A stretch of DNA of 5,088 nt from Candidatus Aminicenantota bacterium. Its GTDB lineage: Bacteria; Acidobacteriota; Aminicenantia; UBA2199. The translations under genes were made by a program, and so were the position numbers. The DNA lies in NCBI GenBank assembly GCA_020355945.1, contig CP070627.1, positions 2,193,717-2,198,804 on the forward strand, in the 5' to 3' direction. Below the pieces are notes generated by a model that did not search any database, was not told the origin of the DNA, and worked only from the letters and a program-made list of their open reading frames with translations. Numbering within the stretch: position 1 is the first letter of the stretch; every line of letters starts with the position of its first letter. Of this stretch, positions 1 to 4,965 are shown piece after piece.

Positions 1-855
1 AATGCGGAAGTAAAAAGCAGTGTTTACGGTAAGGTTATCGATGGGGAAACCGGGGAACCGGTTGAGGGAGTTGAAGTGTGTCTTGTTCGTCTTAAAGCGT
101 GGGCAAAAACAGATAAAAACGGAAAATTCATCATTTATGAAGTTCCTTACGGCCAGGAAAAAATTTCTTTTTTTCCTCCTTCTCCTTATGCCTATGAAAA
201 GATTGAAAATTCCGGACAGCCCATTATGATCGAGAAAGGTAAGAACCTGTATATCCTGAAAAAATTGAAATACGGCGGTGTTATAGAAATGGAAATGTTT
301 GATCCCGGCACCAATTCCCCGGTACCAGGTGTTTCTGTGAATATAAAAGAAATAGCTCTTAACCTCCAGAAATTGAAATCAGAAAGTTATTCCGATAGTA
401 ATGGTAAATTTATACTGGACCGGTTGGCTGCCGGAGAATACACCGTGATACTTCAAAAAGATGGGTATGGTATGAAGATTTTAACGGGCATTGAAATTAA
501 AGCCAAACAGACAACGTCGTTTAAAGTCCTGTTTGATTCCACCAGCCCGGCCAGGGTAACCGGACAAGTGATTTGCCAGGAAACCGGTGTGCCGTTGAAA
601 GATGTCCTTGTAAGCGTTGATCGAGTCGATCAATACGGCTGGGCTTATACTTATACTGTTGAGGATGGACGGTATTCAATGTTCGACCTGGAGCCCGGAT
701 TTTATGAAGTTACTATTTTCGGTTTAAAAGAGGAAAATGGGAAAAAAGAAGAATTTCCTATAATCAAAAAAGCTCATATTTCTAAAAATTATCCAGCCGT
801 AGTAAATTTTACTGTGGATTGTACATTCGAATACGAAAGGAAGAAGAAGGAGTAG
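1..855 (+). CDS. Exported carboxypeptidase-regulatory-like repeat protein, paralog A (5' end outside window)
   Basis: The reading frame is open from base 1 and ends at TAG 853-855, giving 284 codons. The start and signal peptide lie upstream of the window. It aligns without a gap to paralog B from B residue 29 (the Asn before the predicted cleavage Ala) to the end, with about 34 amino-acid differences, so about 88% identity. It shows the same three beta-sandwich repeats as B, each with the CarboxypepD_reg-like pattern: G-x-V, then tG-x-P-[VL]-x-G/D-V, then TDKNGKF, SDSNGKF or VEDGRYS, then a turn before an aromatic strand (for example LAAGEYTV, LEPGFYEV). In known families such domains are non-catalytic binding or structural modules on secreted or outer-membrane proteins, so the partner is unknown here. 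No C-terminal sorting signal is visible; the tail is basic (YERKKKE). The 3' end carries the ribosome site of the next gene, which starts 2 nt after the stop. Confidence 0.85.
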   Translation, partial: NAEVKSSVYGKVIDGETGEPVEGVEVCLVRLKAWAKTDKNGKFIIYEVPYGQEKISFFPPSPYAYEKIENSGQPIMIEKGKNLYILKKLKYGGVIEMEMFDPGTNSPVPGVSVNIKEIALNLQKLKSESYSDSNGKFILDRLAAGEYTVILQKDGYGMKILTGIEIKAKQTTSFKVLFDSTSPARVTGQVICQETGVPLKDVLVSVDRVDQYGWAYTYTVEDGRYSMFDLEPGFYEVTIFGLKEENGKKEEFPIIKKAHISKNYPAVVNFTVDCTFEYERKKKE

Positions 856-857
856 AA

Positions 858-1472
858 ATGTTCTCGAAAAAATATCATTTAATCTTATTTCTTATCATTC
901 TTGCGTTTTCTGTGTTCCCTCTACATGGTGTAGAAATAACATTCTATGATTGTAATGGAGAAAAATTAAATCCTAAAAAAAATAAATACGCAAAAAAATG
1001 GAATGAGGTGGCTGAAAATGTTGTAAATAACCAGGATATCATTGATTGTTTACCCAAAAATTGGAAAAGCTCGGTTGAAACATGGGTGAAATATTTCAAG
1101 GTAGAAATAATAATATGTAAAAAAAAGCTTAACGACCCAAACGATTGCGGTAACCAGCAAGAAAAATATATCATCGTTCCGGAAGAAAATAACAGCGGGT
1201 GTGGTTGTGAAGAAGCAACGGTTTTTCATGAATTTATCCACCAGGCTGTGCCAGTCCAGGAAAGTAATGAAAATGACACAAATGACAGGAGAATTCGCGG
1301 ATGTGAGGTATTAATATTAACAAAATTTATCAAGAATTGCCAGGATAATCCACCTGCGGGAGACCAATGTGATTGTATGGACCAGCAAGATAATCAATCA
1401 CCTTGCCGGGATCCGTTTGAACCACCCCCTGGACAAGGGAAAAAAACAAAGGTAAAAACAATGGAAATTTAG
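858..1472 (+). CDS. Secreted cysteine-rich zinc-metallopeptidase-like protein (HExxH)
   Basis: 204 aa. The start at 858 is chosen over an in-frame ATG at 819 because AAGGAG (847-852) sits 5 nt before it and because it gives a clean signal peptide: lysines at 4-5, a hydrophobic core at about 7-21 and a likely cut after LHG (24). The mature part contains CGCEEATVFHEFIHQ (115-129), with the zinc-peptidase motif HEFIH at 124-128. A second glutamate in RGCE (E150) lies 22 residues after the second His and could be the third zinc ligand, as in gluzincin-type enzymes. There are 11 cysteines, all after the signal peptide, several flanking the motif (C115, C117, C149, C161), which suggests disulfides outside the cytoplasm. 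The Cys-Gly-Cys before HExxH and the later Glu-Cys recall small metallopeptidase domains found at the ends of polymorphic toxins. That resemblance is from memory, and substrate and role are unknown. The C-terminal 30 residues are Pro/Gln/Lys-rich and look disordered. It is embedded between paralogs A and B, so co-expression and a shared extracytoplasmic function are likely. Confidence 0.8.
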   Translation: MFSKKYHLILFLIILAFSVFPLHGVEITFYDCNGEKLNPKKNKYAKKWNEVAENVVNNQDIIDCLPKNWKSSVETWVKYFKVEIIICKKKLNDPNDCGNQQEKYIIVPEENNSGCGCEEATVFHEFIHQAVPVQESNENDTNDRRIRGCEVLILTKFIKNCQDNPPAGDQCDCMDQQDNQSPCRDPFEPPPGQGKKTKVKTMEI

Positions 1473-1482
1473 AGAGGTAAAT

Positions 1483-2421
1483 ATGATGACTTACAAAAAA
1501 ATGGCAATATGTTGGTTATGTCGGATTTTAATTCCCACATTTTTTTTATTAACCGGGTTTCAAATCAATGCGGAAGTAAAAAGCAGTGTTTACGGTAAGG
1601 TTATCGATGGGGAAACCGGGGAACCGGTTGAGGGTGTTAGAGTGTGTCTCGTACGTCTTAATGCCTGGACAAAAACGGATAAAAATGGAAAATTCATCAT
1701 TTATGAAGTTCCTCCCGGACAGGAAAAAATATCTTTTTTTCCTCCTTCTCCTTATGCCTATGAAAAGGTTGAAAATTCCGGTCAGCCTATTATGGTAGAG
1801 ATAGGTAAAAATCTGTATGTGCTGAAAAAATTAAAATACGGTGGTGTAATAGAAATGGAAATGTTAGACCCCGGCACCAATTCCCGGGTAGAAGGTGTTT
1901 ATGTAAATATAAAAGAAATATCTCTTAACCGCCAGACATTGATATCAGATAGTTATTCCGACAGTAATGGTAAATTTATACTGGACCGGCTGGCTGCCGG
2001 GAAATACACCGTAATACTACGAAAAGATGGATATGGAATGAAGATTTTACCGGGTATTGAAGTCCAGGCCAAGCAGACAACGTCTTTTAAAGTCCTGTTT
2101 GATTCCACCAGTCCGGCCAGGGTAACCGGACGAGTGATTTGCCAGGAAACCGGTGAGACATTGAAAGATGTACTGGTAAGCGTTGATCGTATCGATCAAT
2201 ACGGGTGGTCTTATTCTTATACCCTTGAGGATGGCCGGTATTCCATGTTCGACCTGGAGCCCGGATTTTATGAAATTACGATTTTCGGTTTAAAAGAGGA
2301 AAATGGGAAAAAAGAAGAATTTCCTCTAATCAAAAAAACTCATGTTTCTAATAACTATCCAGCCGTAGTAAATTTTACTGTGGATTGTACATTCGAATAC
2401 GAAAGGAAGAAGAAGGAATAA
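1483..2421 (+). CDS. Exported carboxypeptidase-regulatory-like repeat protein, paralog B (complete)
   Basis: 312 aa. AGAGG (1473-1477) lies 5 nt before ATG 1483 and 8 nt before an alternative ATG at 1486; the encoded protein is nearly the same from either. Residues 1-30 form a signal peptide (lysines 5-6, hydrophobic stretch about 8-26, likely cut after INA at 30). Three CarboxypepD_reg-like beta-sandwich repeats follow: about 35-118 (GKVIDGETGEPVEGV, then KTDKNGKF, then VPPGQEKISF), about 120-207 (LDPGTNSRVEGV, then SDSNGKF, then LAAGKYTVIL) and about 211-303 (GRVICQETGETLKDV, then LEDGRYS, then LEPGFYEITIF). The tail is basic. It has no catalytic motif, so a binding, scaffold or surface role is inferred. 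Compared with A, hand counting gives about 34 replacement and about 37 silent codon differences, which indicates purifying selection since duplication. It is the third gene of the apparent operon, 10 nt after the metallopeptidase-like gene, and ends 2 nt before a truncated secreted ORF. Confidence 0.9.
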   Translation: MMTYKKMAICWLCRILIPTFFLLTGFQINAEVKSSVYGKVIDGETGEPVEGVRVCLVRLNAWTKTDKNGKFIIYEVPPGQEKISFFPPSPYAYEKVENSGQPIMVEIGKNLYVLKKLKYGGVIEMEMLDPGTNSRVEGVYVNIKEISLNRQTLISDSYSDSNGKFILDRLAAGKYTVILRKDGYGMKILPGIEVQAKQTTSFKVLFDSTSPARVTGRVICQETGETLKDVLVSVDRIDQYGWSYSYTLEDGRYSMFDLEPGFYEITIFGLKEENGKKEEFPLIKKTHVSNNYPAVVNFTVDCTFEYERKKKE

Positions 2422-2423
2422 AA

Positions 2424-2531
2424 ATGCTGATGAGAAATTGTTATTCAAAGCTATTTCTTTTCATTGCTGCGCTGTCTCTGCAAAAAGGAACAAAAAGGTG
2501 CCAAACAAAAAGGTGCCAGGCAAGAAAATAA
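2424..2531 (+). pseudogene. Truncated secreted-protein gene (35 codons, signal peptide only)
   Basis: ATG 2424 lies 2 nt after the stop of paralog B, with AAGGA (2413-2417) 6 nt upstream. This is the same arrangement by which the metallopeptidase-like gene follows paralog A. The product begins MLMRNCYSKLFLFIAALSL, a convincing signal-peptide start. It then turns into KGTKRCQTKRCQARK, which is simply the translation of the AAAAAGGTGCC repeat, and stops at TAA 2529-2531. The likely reading is that a secreted partner gene once followed B and was cut off by rearrangement or repeat insertion. A genuine 35-aa peptide is possible but less likely. Confidence 0.55.
2489..2518 (+). repeat. Tandem 15-mer, two perfect copies (AACAAAAAGGTGCCA)
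   Basis: The 15-mer occurs at 2489-2503 and again at 2504-2518 with no spacer. A partial copy (CAAAAAGGA) lies just before, and the run ends in GGTGCCAGGCA, which is close to a palindrome. Sequences of the form AAAAAGGTGCCAGGCACC are common dispersed repeats in several environmental phyla, so this may be half of a REP-like element. It coincides with the point where the secreted ORF at 2424 loses sense. Confidence 0.8.
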
Positions 2532-2674
2532 AGTAAAGAAAATAAGGTAATTATTTACCTGAGACCATTCTTTCATTCCCATGATAGACAGCAGTGGCAA
2601 TAACGTTGAAACATCGCTATACATTAAATAATTTAATCAAAATATTAATTTTTCCCGTATTTTTGCAAAATATG
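2532..2674. other. AT-rich intergenic stretch with a small hairpin
   Basis: No convincing gene is seen on either strand. The only local structure is the inverted repeat AGGTAA (2545-2550) and TTACCT (2555-2560) around TTAT. It has no following T-run, so it is not a standard intrinsic terminator. A very AT-rich tract at about 2621-2660 lies upstream of the promoter at 2675 and could act as an UP-like region. Confidence 0.5.
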
Positions 2675-2703
2675 TTGACTTCATGATGCAATTTATGTAT
2701 AAT
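2675..2703 (+). promoter_or_regulatory. Near-consensus sigma-70-type promoter
   Basis: TTGACT at 2675-2680 and a perfect TATAAT at 2698-2703 are separated by exactly 17 nt, with AT-rich DNA upstream. The expected transcription start is at about 2710, which is also the ATG of the transposase fragment. Any transcript would therefore be leaderless for that ORF, or would run on into R1 and the genes at 3092-4301. It is the strongest promoter-like sequence noticed in the window. Confidence 0.7.
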
Positions 2704-2709
2704 CTGTTT

Positions 2710-3066
2710 ATGGTATATATCGATATTGAGTCAATAGAGAAACGCTGTGAAAAGGTTTCACCGTTCTTTGCCGAATTGAACAGACGGATATTATCAGGCG
2801 CAAAAAGTTCTTTATTAATTCATGGTGGTATTGCAGCCCTGGATAAGGAAGCAGGTTTATTAAGAAACACAATGAAGCAAGGCCAAAAGGATTTGCAAAA
2901 GCTAAAATATAAAGTTAAAGATTCCAAAAACATGCAAGATACCAGGAAACAGGAGGTGACCCTATTAAAATACACAAAATTGGAGATTTACAAGCATGGT
3001 TTCTTTTTATATAATAAAAGTTCAATCTCGTTCAAGTTGAGCGAAAATTTGTTTGATGAGGCTTGA
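2710..3066 (+). pseudogene. ISAzo13-family transposase N-terminal remnant, fused to unrelated sequence
   Basis: From ATG 2710 the frame encodes 118 aa. Residues from about 4 to 70 match, from memory, the start of ISAzo13/'Rhodopirellula-type' transposases: DIESIEKRCEKVSPFFAEL, then NRRILSGAKSSLLIHGGIAA, then GLLRNTMKQGQKDLQKL. The family pattern is F-x-E-L-x-R-R, then GGI/V-A-A/V, then G-L/I-x-R-x-T, then G-x-x-x-L. Family members are several hundred residues long, so only the DNA-binding-like start remains and the catalytic part is missing. A motif DTRKQEV at about residues 76-82 may be a decayed form of the family's RK-x-GGGRK. The last 30 or so codons lie in repeat R1, whose other copy has stops in this frame, so that part is not conserved as protein. 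An in-frame ATG at 2683 lies inside the promoter and is unlikely to be used. Confidence 0.65.
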
Positions 3067-3144
3067 GTCAATCAAAAATAGAGGTTTTATAATGTTAACG
3101 AAAGGTTATGAATGCCTGGAAATTGGCAAATGGGGAAAAGGCAG
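2974..3144 (+). repeat. Repeat block R1 (first copy of a 171-bp duplicated upstream region)
   Basis: This stretch aligns over its full length with 4782-4952, with roughly 20 mismatches and two compensating 1-nt gaps by hand alignment. The best part is 3031-3078 against 4840-4887, with 2 mismatches in 48. A weaker extension to the left (2947-2981 against 4581-4615) matches 28 of 35 bases. The block ends with the start of a short ORF (MLTK...GKWGKGR). In both copies it precedes a gene for an exported repeat protein, so it may be a shared upstream or leader region, or the tail of an old mobile element. Confidence 0.9.
3028..3044. promoter_or_regulatory. Dyad conserved in both repeat blocks (operator-like), R1 copy
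   Basis: TCGTTCAA, G, TTGAGCGA forms 8-bp arms around one central base, with a single T/G imperfection. The same dyad occurs in R2 (4836-4854) with a changed centre base. A one-base centre is too tight for an RNA hairpin, so a site for a dimeric DNA-binding protein is the more natural reading. No regulator is encoded in the window. Confidence 0.4.
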
Positions 3145-3241
3145 AGCCTTTGACACATGCTTACAACCTCTATCCATTTCATTAGAGCAAAATGCCGGGA
3201 TAGGCACATCAAGAATTTTATCTACGAGAGAGGAGAAATAA
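3092..3241 (+). CDS. Hypothetical 49-aa ORF sharing its N-terminus with the paralog C leader
   Basis: ATG 3092 is preceded by AGAGG at 3079-3083. An in-frame ATG at 3053 overlaps the preceding ORF and is less likely. The first 18 residues, MLTKGYECLEIGKWGKGR, match MLTKVYENLDVGKWGKGR encoded at 4900 in R2. The remaining 31 residues (AFDTCLQPLSISLEQN and onward) are unlike anything recognised. There is no signal peptide or membrane segment. It may be a real small protein or leader peptide, or a gene start scrambled by recombination at the R1 boundary. It ends 5 nt before the next tiny ORF and belongs to the run leading into the gene at 3336. Confidence 0.4.
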   Translation: MLTKGYECLEIGKWGKGRAFDTCLQPLSISLEQNAGIGTSRILSTREEK

Positions 3242-3246
3242 GAACA

Positions 3247-3339
3247 ATGAGCACAACAGAAGGAATGGAGACTGTTTTTAAACATCCTGGTAACATAAGT
3301 TTGACAAAACTAAAAATATCCGGAGGAGATAAAAAATGA
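3247..3339 (+). CDS. Possible 30-aa peptide, overlapping the next gene start
   Basis: ATG 3247 follows AGGAG (3231-3235), a somewhat long 11-nt spacing. The peptide starts MSTTEGMETVFKHPGN and ends in LKISGGDKK. It is hydrophilic, has no signal peptide and is not recognised. Its stop TGA (3337-3339) overlaps the ATG of the next gene as ATGA, the usual geometry of translational coupling. Its last codons also contain the strong GGAGGAG of that gene. It could be a coupling or leader peptide; equally the ORF could be a by-product of the ribosome site. Confidence 0.3.
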   Translation: MSTTEGMETVFKHPGNISLTKLKISGGDKK

Positions 3340-4301
3340 GAAAGTTAAAAATTGCCATCTTTGCCATTATGTGTATGATAATGGCTGAAAATCTTTTATT
3401 CTCTAAGATTTATTGCCGCGTGGAAGGGCTTGCTAAAAATAAGGATACGGGAAAAGGCATCCCTAACGTTAAAGTGACCTTGTTTAAATCAAGATTTGTC
3501 ATGGCGAAAGTTAAGACTGACAAAAAGGGATATTTTGCTTTTAAAAAAATTCCACCGGGAGTGAACTACTATATCGTCTGCAAAGAAGATAATTATGTTT
3601 CAAATGTACCGGGATATATGCGGGAAAAAGTTCTCAATTCGATGGACCCGGTGTTAAGAGAAATAGCCGGATTTTTTAACTTAAAAGAAGGCGATATCAA
3701 ATACTTTGTAATAAATTTAGAAAAAGGTGGAAAGATCAAAGGAAAGATATTTCAAAAAAATGCCAATGGCATAAAACCGATGACTGACTGTTTTTTATAC
3801 TTAGCGAAAGAATACGAAGAAACTGATGTAATCGAACCACCTCAATACTCAAATAAAATAAAAATCGATAGTGCTTTTATCATGGAAGATGGAGAATTTT
3901 CTTTTACTGGTCTTAGACCTTCTAATAAATATTCTATCACTTTTCAACCAAATGATGGTTTTGCCTACCAATTTATAAAGGTTGCAGAGGTGTGCAAAGA
4001 TGAGACCTTATATATCGATTTTACATTTGACTTTGAAGACCAAACAGGAGTCAAAGGTAAGGTGACAAAAGATGGAGTCCCATTAAAATCAGTGTACATC
4101 TCACTATGGGCAATGCCTGATGAGAAGTCAGCAGCGGATGTCAAATCGGATGAAGAGGGAAACTACTGGATACGAATGGTAAAACCTGGATTATATAGCC
4201 TGGAATTCGCCTATTTTGATGCGGCTGAAGTAAAGCATAAAAGAGGAGTTATTGTAAAAATTGAAGCCAATGAAATAAAAATCATCAATATAGAATTCTG
4301 A
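3336..4301 (+). CDS. Exported three-domain carboxypeptidase-regulatory-like protein (distinct from A/B/C)
   Basis: 321 aa. GGAGGAG (3322-3328) lies 7 nt before ATG 3336. Residues 1-23 form a signal peptide (MRKLK, then hydrophobic 6-22); the cut site is unclear (after MA at 17 or near LLFS). Three beta-sandwich repeats can be read. The first, about 25-128, has YCRVEGLAKNKDTGKGIPNV, KTDKKGYFAF and IPPGVNYYIV. The second, about 131-232, has GGKIKGKIF, MEDGEFSF, LRPSNKYSITF and YIDFTF. The third, about 236-321, has GVKGKVTKDGVPLKSV, SDEEGNYWI, VKPGLYSLEF and a final strand to the end. These match the CarboxypepD_reg pattern and the architecture of A and B, but sequence identity is low, so it is a distant relative or the same fold class. 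No catalytic residues or anchor are seen. A binding or structural role outside the cytoplasm is inferred. It follows two tiny ORFs and R1 and is followed by a broken secreted gene. Confidence 0.85.
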   Translation: MRKLKIAIFAIMCMIMAENLLFSKIYCRVEGLAKNKDTGKGIPNVKVTLFKSRFVMAKVKTDKKGYFAFKKIPPGVNYYIVCKEDNYVSNVPGYMREKVLNSMDPVLREIAGFFNLKEGDIKYFVINLEKGGKIKGKIFQKNANGIKPMTDCFLYLAKEYEETDVIEPPQYSNKIKIDSAFIMEDGEFSFTGLRPSNKYSITFQPNDGFAYQFIKVAEVCKDETLYIDFTFDFEDQTGVKGKVTKDGVPLKSVYISLWAMPDEKSAADVKSDEEGNYWIRMVKPGLYSLEFAYFDAAEVKHKRGVIVKIEANEIKIINIEF

Positions 4302-4326
4302 TTATGGGTTTATTGGGAGAACAGTG

Positions 4327-4607
4327 ATGATTATGAAGGCAAAAATGAAAAGCGTGCTTTGTTTTGTTATATTTTTCTTGCTGAGAACGAATAAGGTCAA
4401 TATAAAACAAGCAGTATTGGTAGCGGATTAATGGGTAACCCGGTAAACGACCACAGCCATGAAAAATCCGGCGCAATTCAGGTTACCAATCTTTTCATTG
4501 ACTGGGGTCCTGCCCATGACCGATCTTCCTTCGCAGAAAAAAGCCTGGTAATGGATTTTTTATTGCCTAATATGCCAGGGAACCAGGAGGTGGCCGTATT
4601 AGAATAA
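4327..4607 (+). pseudogene. Broken secreted-protein gene: signal-peptide ORF plus downstream frame
   Basis: GGGAGA (4315-4320) lies 6 nt before ATG 4327. The first frame encodes 34 aa beginning MIMKAKMKSVLCFVIFFLL, a signal-peptide-like start, and stops at TAA 4429-4431. A second frame is open from 4395 and carries ATG 4431, overlapping that stop as TAATG. It runs to TAA 4605-4607, 58 aa from the ATG. It reads like real coding sequence (SGAIQVTNLFIDWGPAHD, then FAEKSLVMDFLLPN). The simplest account is one secreted protein gene, downstream of the 3336 gene, broken by a frameshift and truncated at its 3' end where the repeat-related DNA begins (about 4575). Two coupled tiny ORFs are the alternative. 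The family is not recognised. Confidence 0.5.
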
Positions 4608-4613
4608 CAAAAA

Positions 4614-4785
4614 TTGTTGCTTTTGTCCTTTGGGAAATGAAAAAGTCAAAAAGCTTGATATAATTAGAAAAAGAGGAAGATAAGCGGGTAATATTTTATA
4701 TGACAGATTCATTAAAAATTTTTTTTAAAACCCTTTAAACTTTTGTTATACAAAGTTCTTTAATAAGGCAGCAAAAAAGCAACAA
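4614..4785. mobile_element. MITE-like insertion with perfect 11-bp terminal inverted repeats
   Basis: TTGTTGCTTTT at 4614-4624 is the exact reverse complement of AAAAGCAACAA at 4775-4785. Sequence left of the segment (4581-4615) matches R1 at 2947-2981 and sequence right of it (from 4782) matches R1 from 2974, so R1 is the empty site and R2 carries a net 174-bp insertion. A short direct repeat (CAAAAATT 4608-4615, ACAAAATT 4782-4789) overlaps both ends and could be a target duplication. The exact ends are uncertain by a few bases. There is no coding capacity; the inside is very AT-rich and holds an extended -10 element. Confidence 0.55.
4656..4664 (+). promoter_or_regulatory. Extended -10 promoter element inside the inserted segment
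   Basis: TGATATAAT is a perfect TGnTATAAT. No good -35 box is found at the usual distance, which extended -10 promoters can tolerate. It points toward paralog C, so the insertion may have supplied a promoter. The expected start is at about 4671, giving an untranslated leader of some 230-295 nt that contains R2. Confidence 0.4.
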
Positions 4786-4952
4786 AATTAGGGATTTACA
4801 AGCAGTGATTCTTTTTATATCATGAAGAGTTCAATTTCGTTCAATTTGAGCGAAAATTTGTTCGATGAGGCTTGAGTCAATCAAAAAGGAGGTGGCAAAA
4901 TGTTAACGAAAGTTTATGAAAACCTGGATGTTGGCAAATGGGGAAAAGGCAG
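4782..4952 (+). repeat. Repeat block R2 (second copy of the duplicated upstream region)
   Basis: It matches R1 (2974-3144) over 171 bp and ends at the same GGGGAAAAGGCAG. Here the ribosome site is AAGGAGGTGG where R1 has AATAGAGGTTT, so the short ORF start at 4900 is better provided for than its R1 counterpart. From about 4953 the sequence switches to the upstream and signal-peptide sequence shared with paralog B. Confidence 0.9.
4836..4854. promoter_or_regulatory. Dyad conserved in both repeat blocks (operator-like), R2 copy
   Basis: TTCGTTCAA, T, TTGAGCGAA gives 9-bp arms around one base, with one imperfect pair. It is the counterpart of 3028-3044 in R1. The arms are one pair longer here because of a base change on the left arm. 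Confidence 0.4.
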
Positions 4953-4965
4953 GAATGAGGTAAAT

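Noticed and set aside
944..1241. Two minus-strand frames of 76 and 63 codons inside the metallopeptidase-like gene.
   Set aside because: They are antisense to a gene with a signal peptide, a ribosome site and a catalytic motif, and show no supporting start signals; they are shadows.
1..2421. A versus B divergence as diversifying selection.
   Set aside because: Silent codon changes (about 37) slightly outnumber replacements (about 34) despite far fewer silent sites, so the pattern is purifying.
2545..2560. Hairpin AGGTAA-TTAT-TTACCT after the first operon as a terminator.
   Set aside because: The stem is short and AT-rich, and no T-run follows on either strand.
2451..2624. A 57-codon minus-strand frame (MYSDVSTLLPLLSIMGMKEW and onward) across the intergenic region and the truncated ORF.
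   Set aside because: It has no clear ribosome site, its second half is just the translation of the reversed GGTGCC repeat (CLAPFC twice), and it overlaps the + strand ORF at 2424.
3051..3078. Inverted repeat TTTGAT...ATCAAA in R1 as an RNA stem in the leader.
   Set aside because: In R2 the left arm reads TTCGAT while the right arm is unchanged, so the pairing is broken rather than compensated.
4285..4476. A 63-codon minus-strand frame.
   Set aside because: It is rich in Cys, His and Tyr with no recognisable pattern and lies opposite the signal-peptide ORF at 4327.
4703..4732. AT-rich tract with an eight-base T-run near 4722-4729 as an intrinsic terminator.
   Set aside because: No GC-containing stem precedes the T-run; it is simply AT-rich filler inside the inserted segment.
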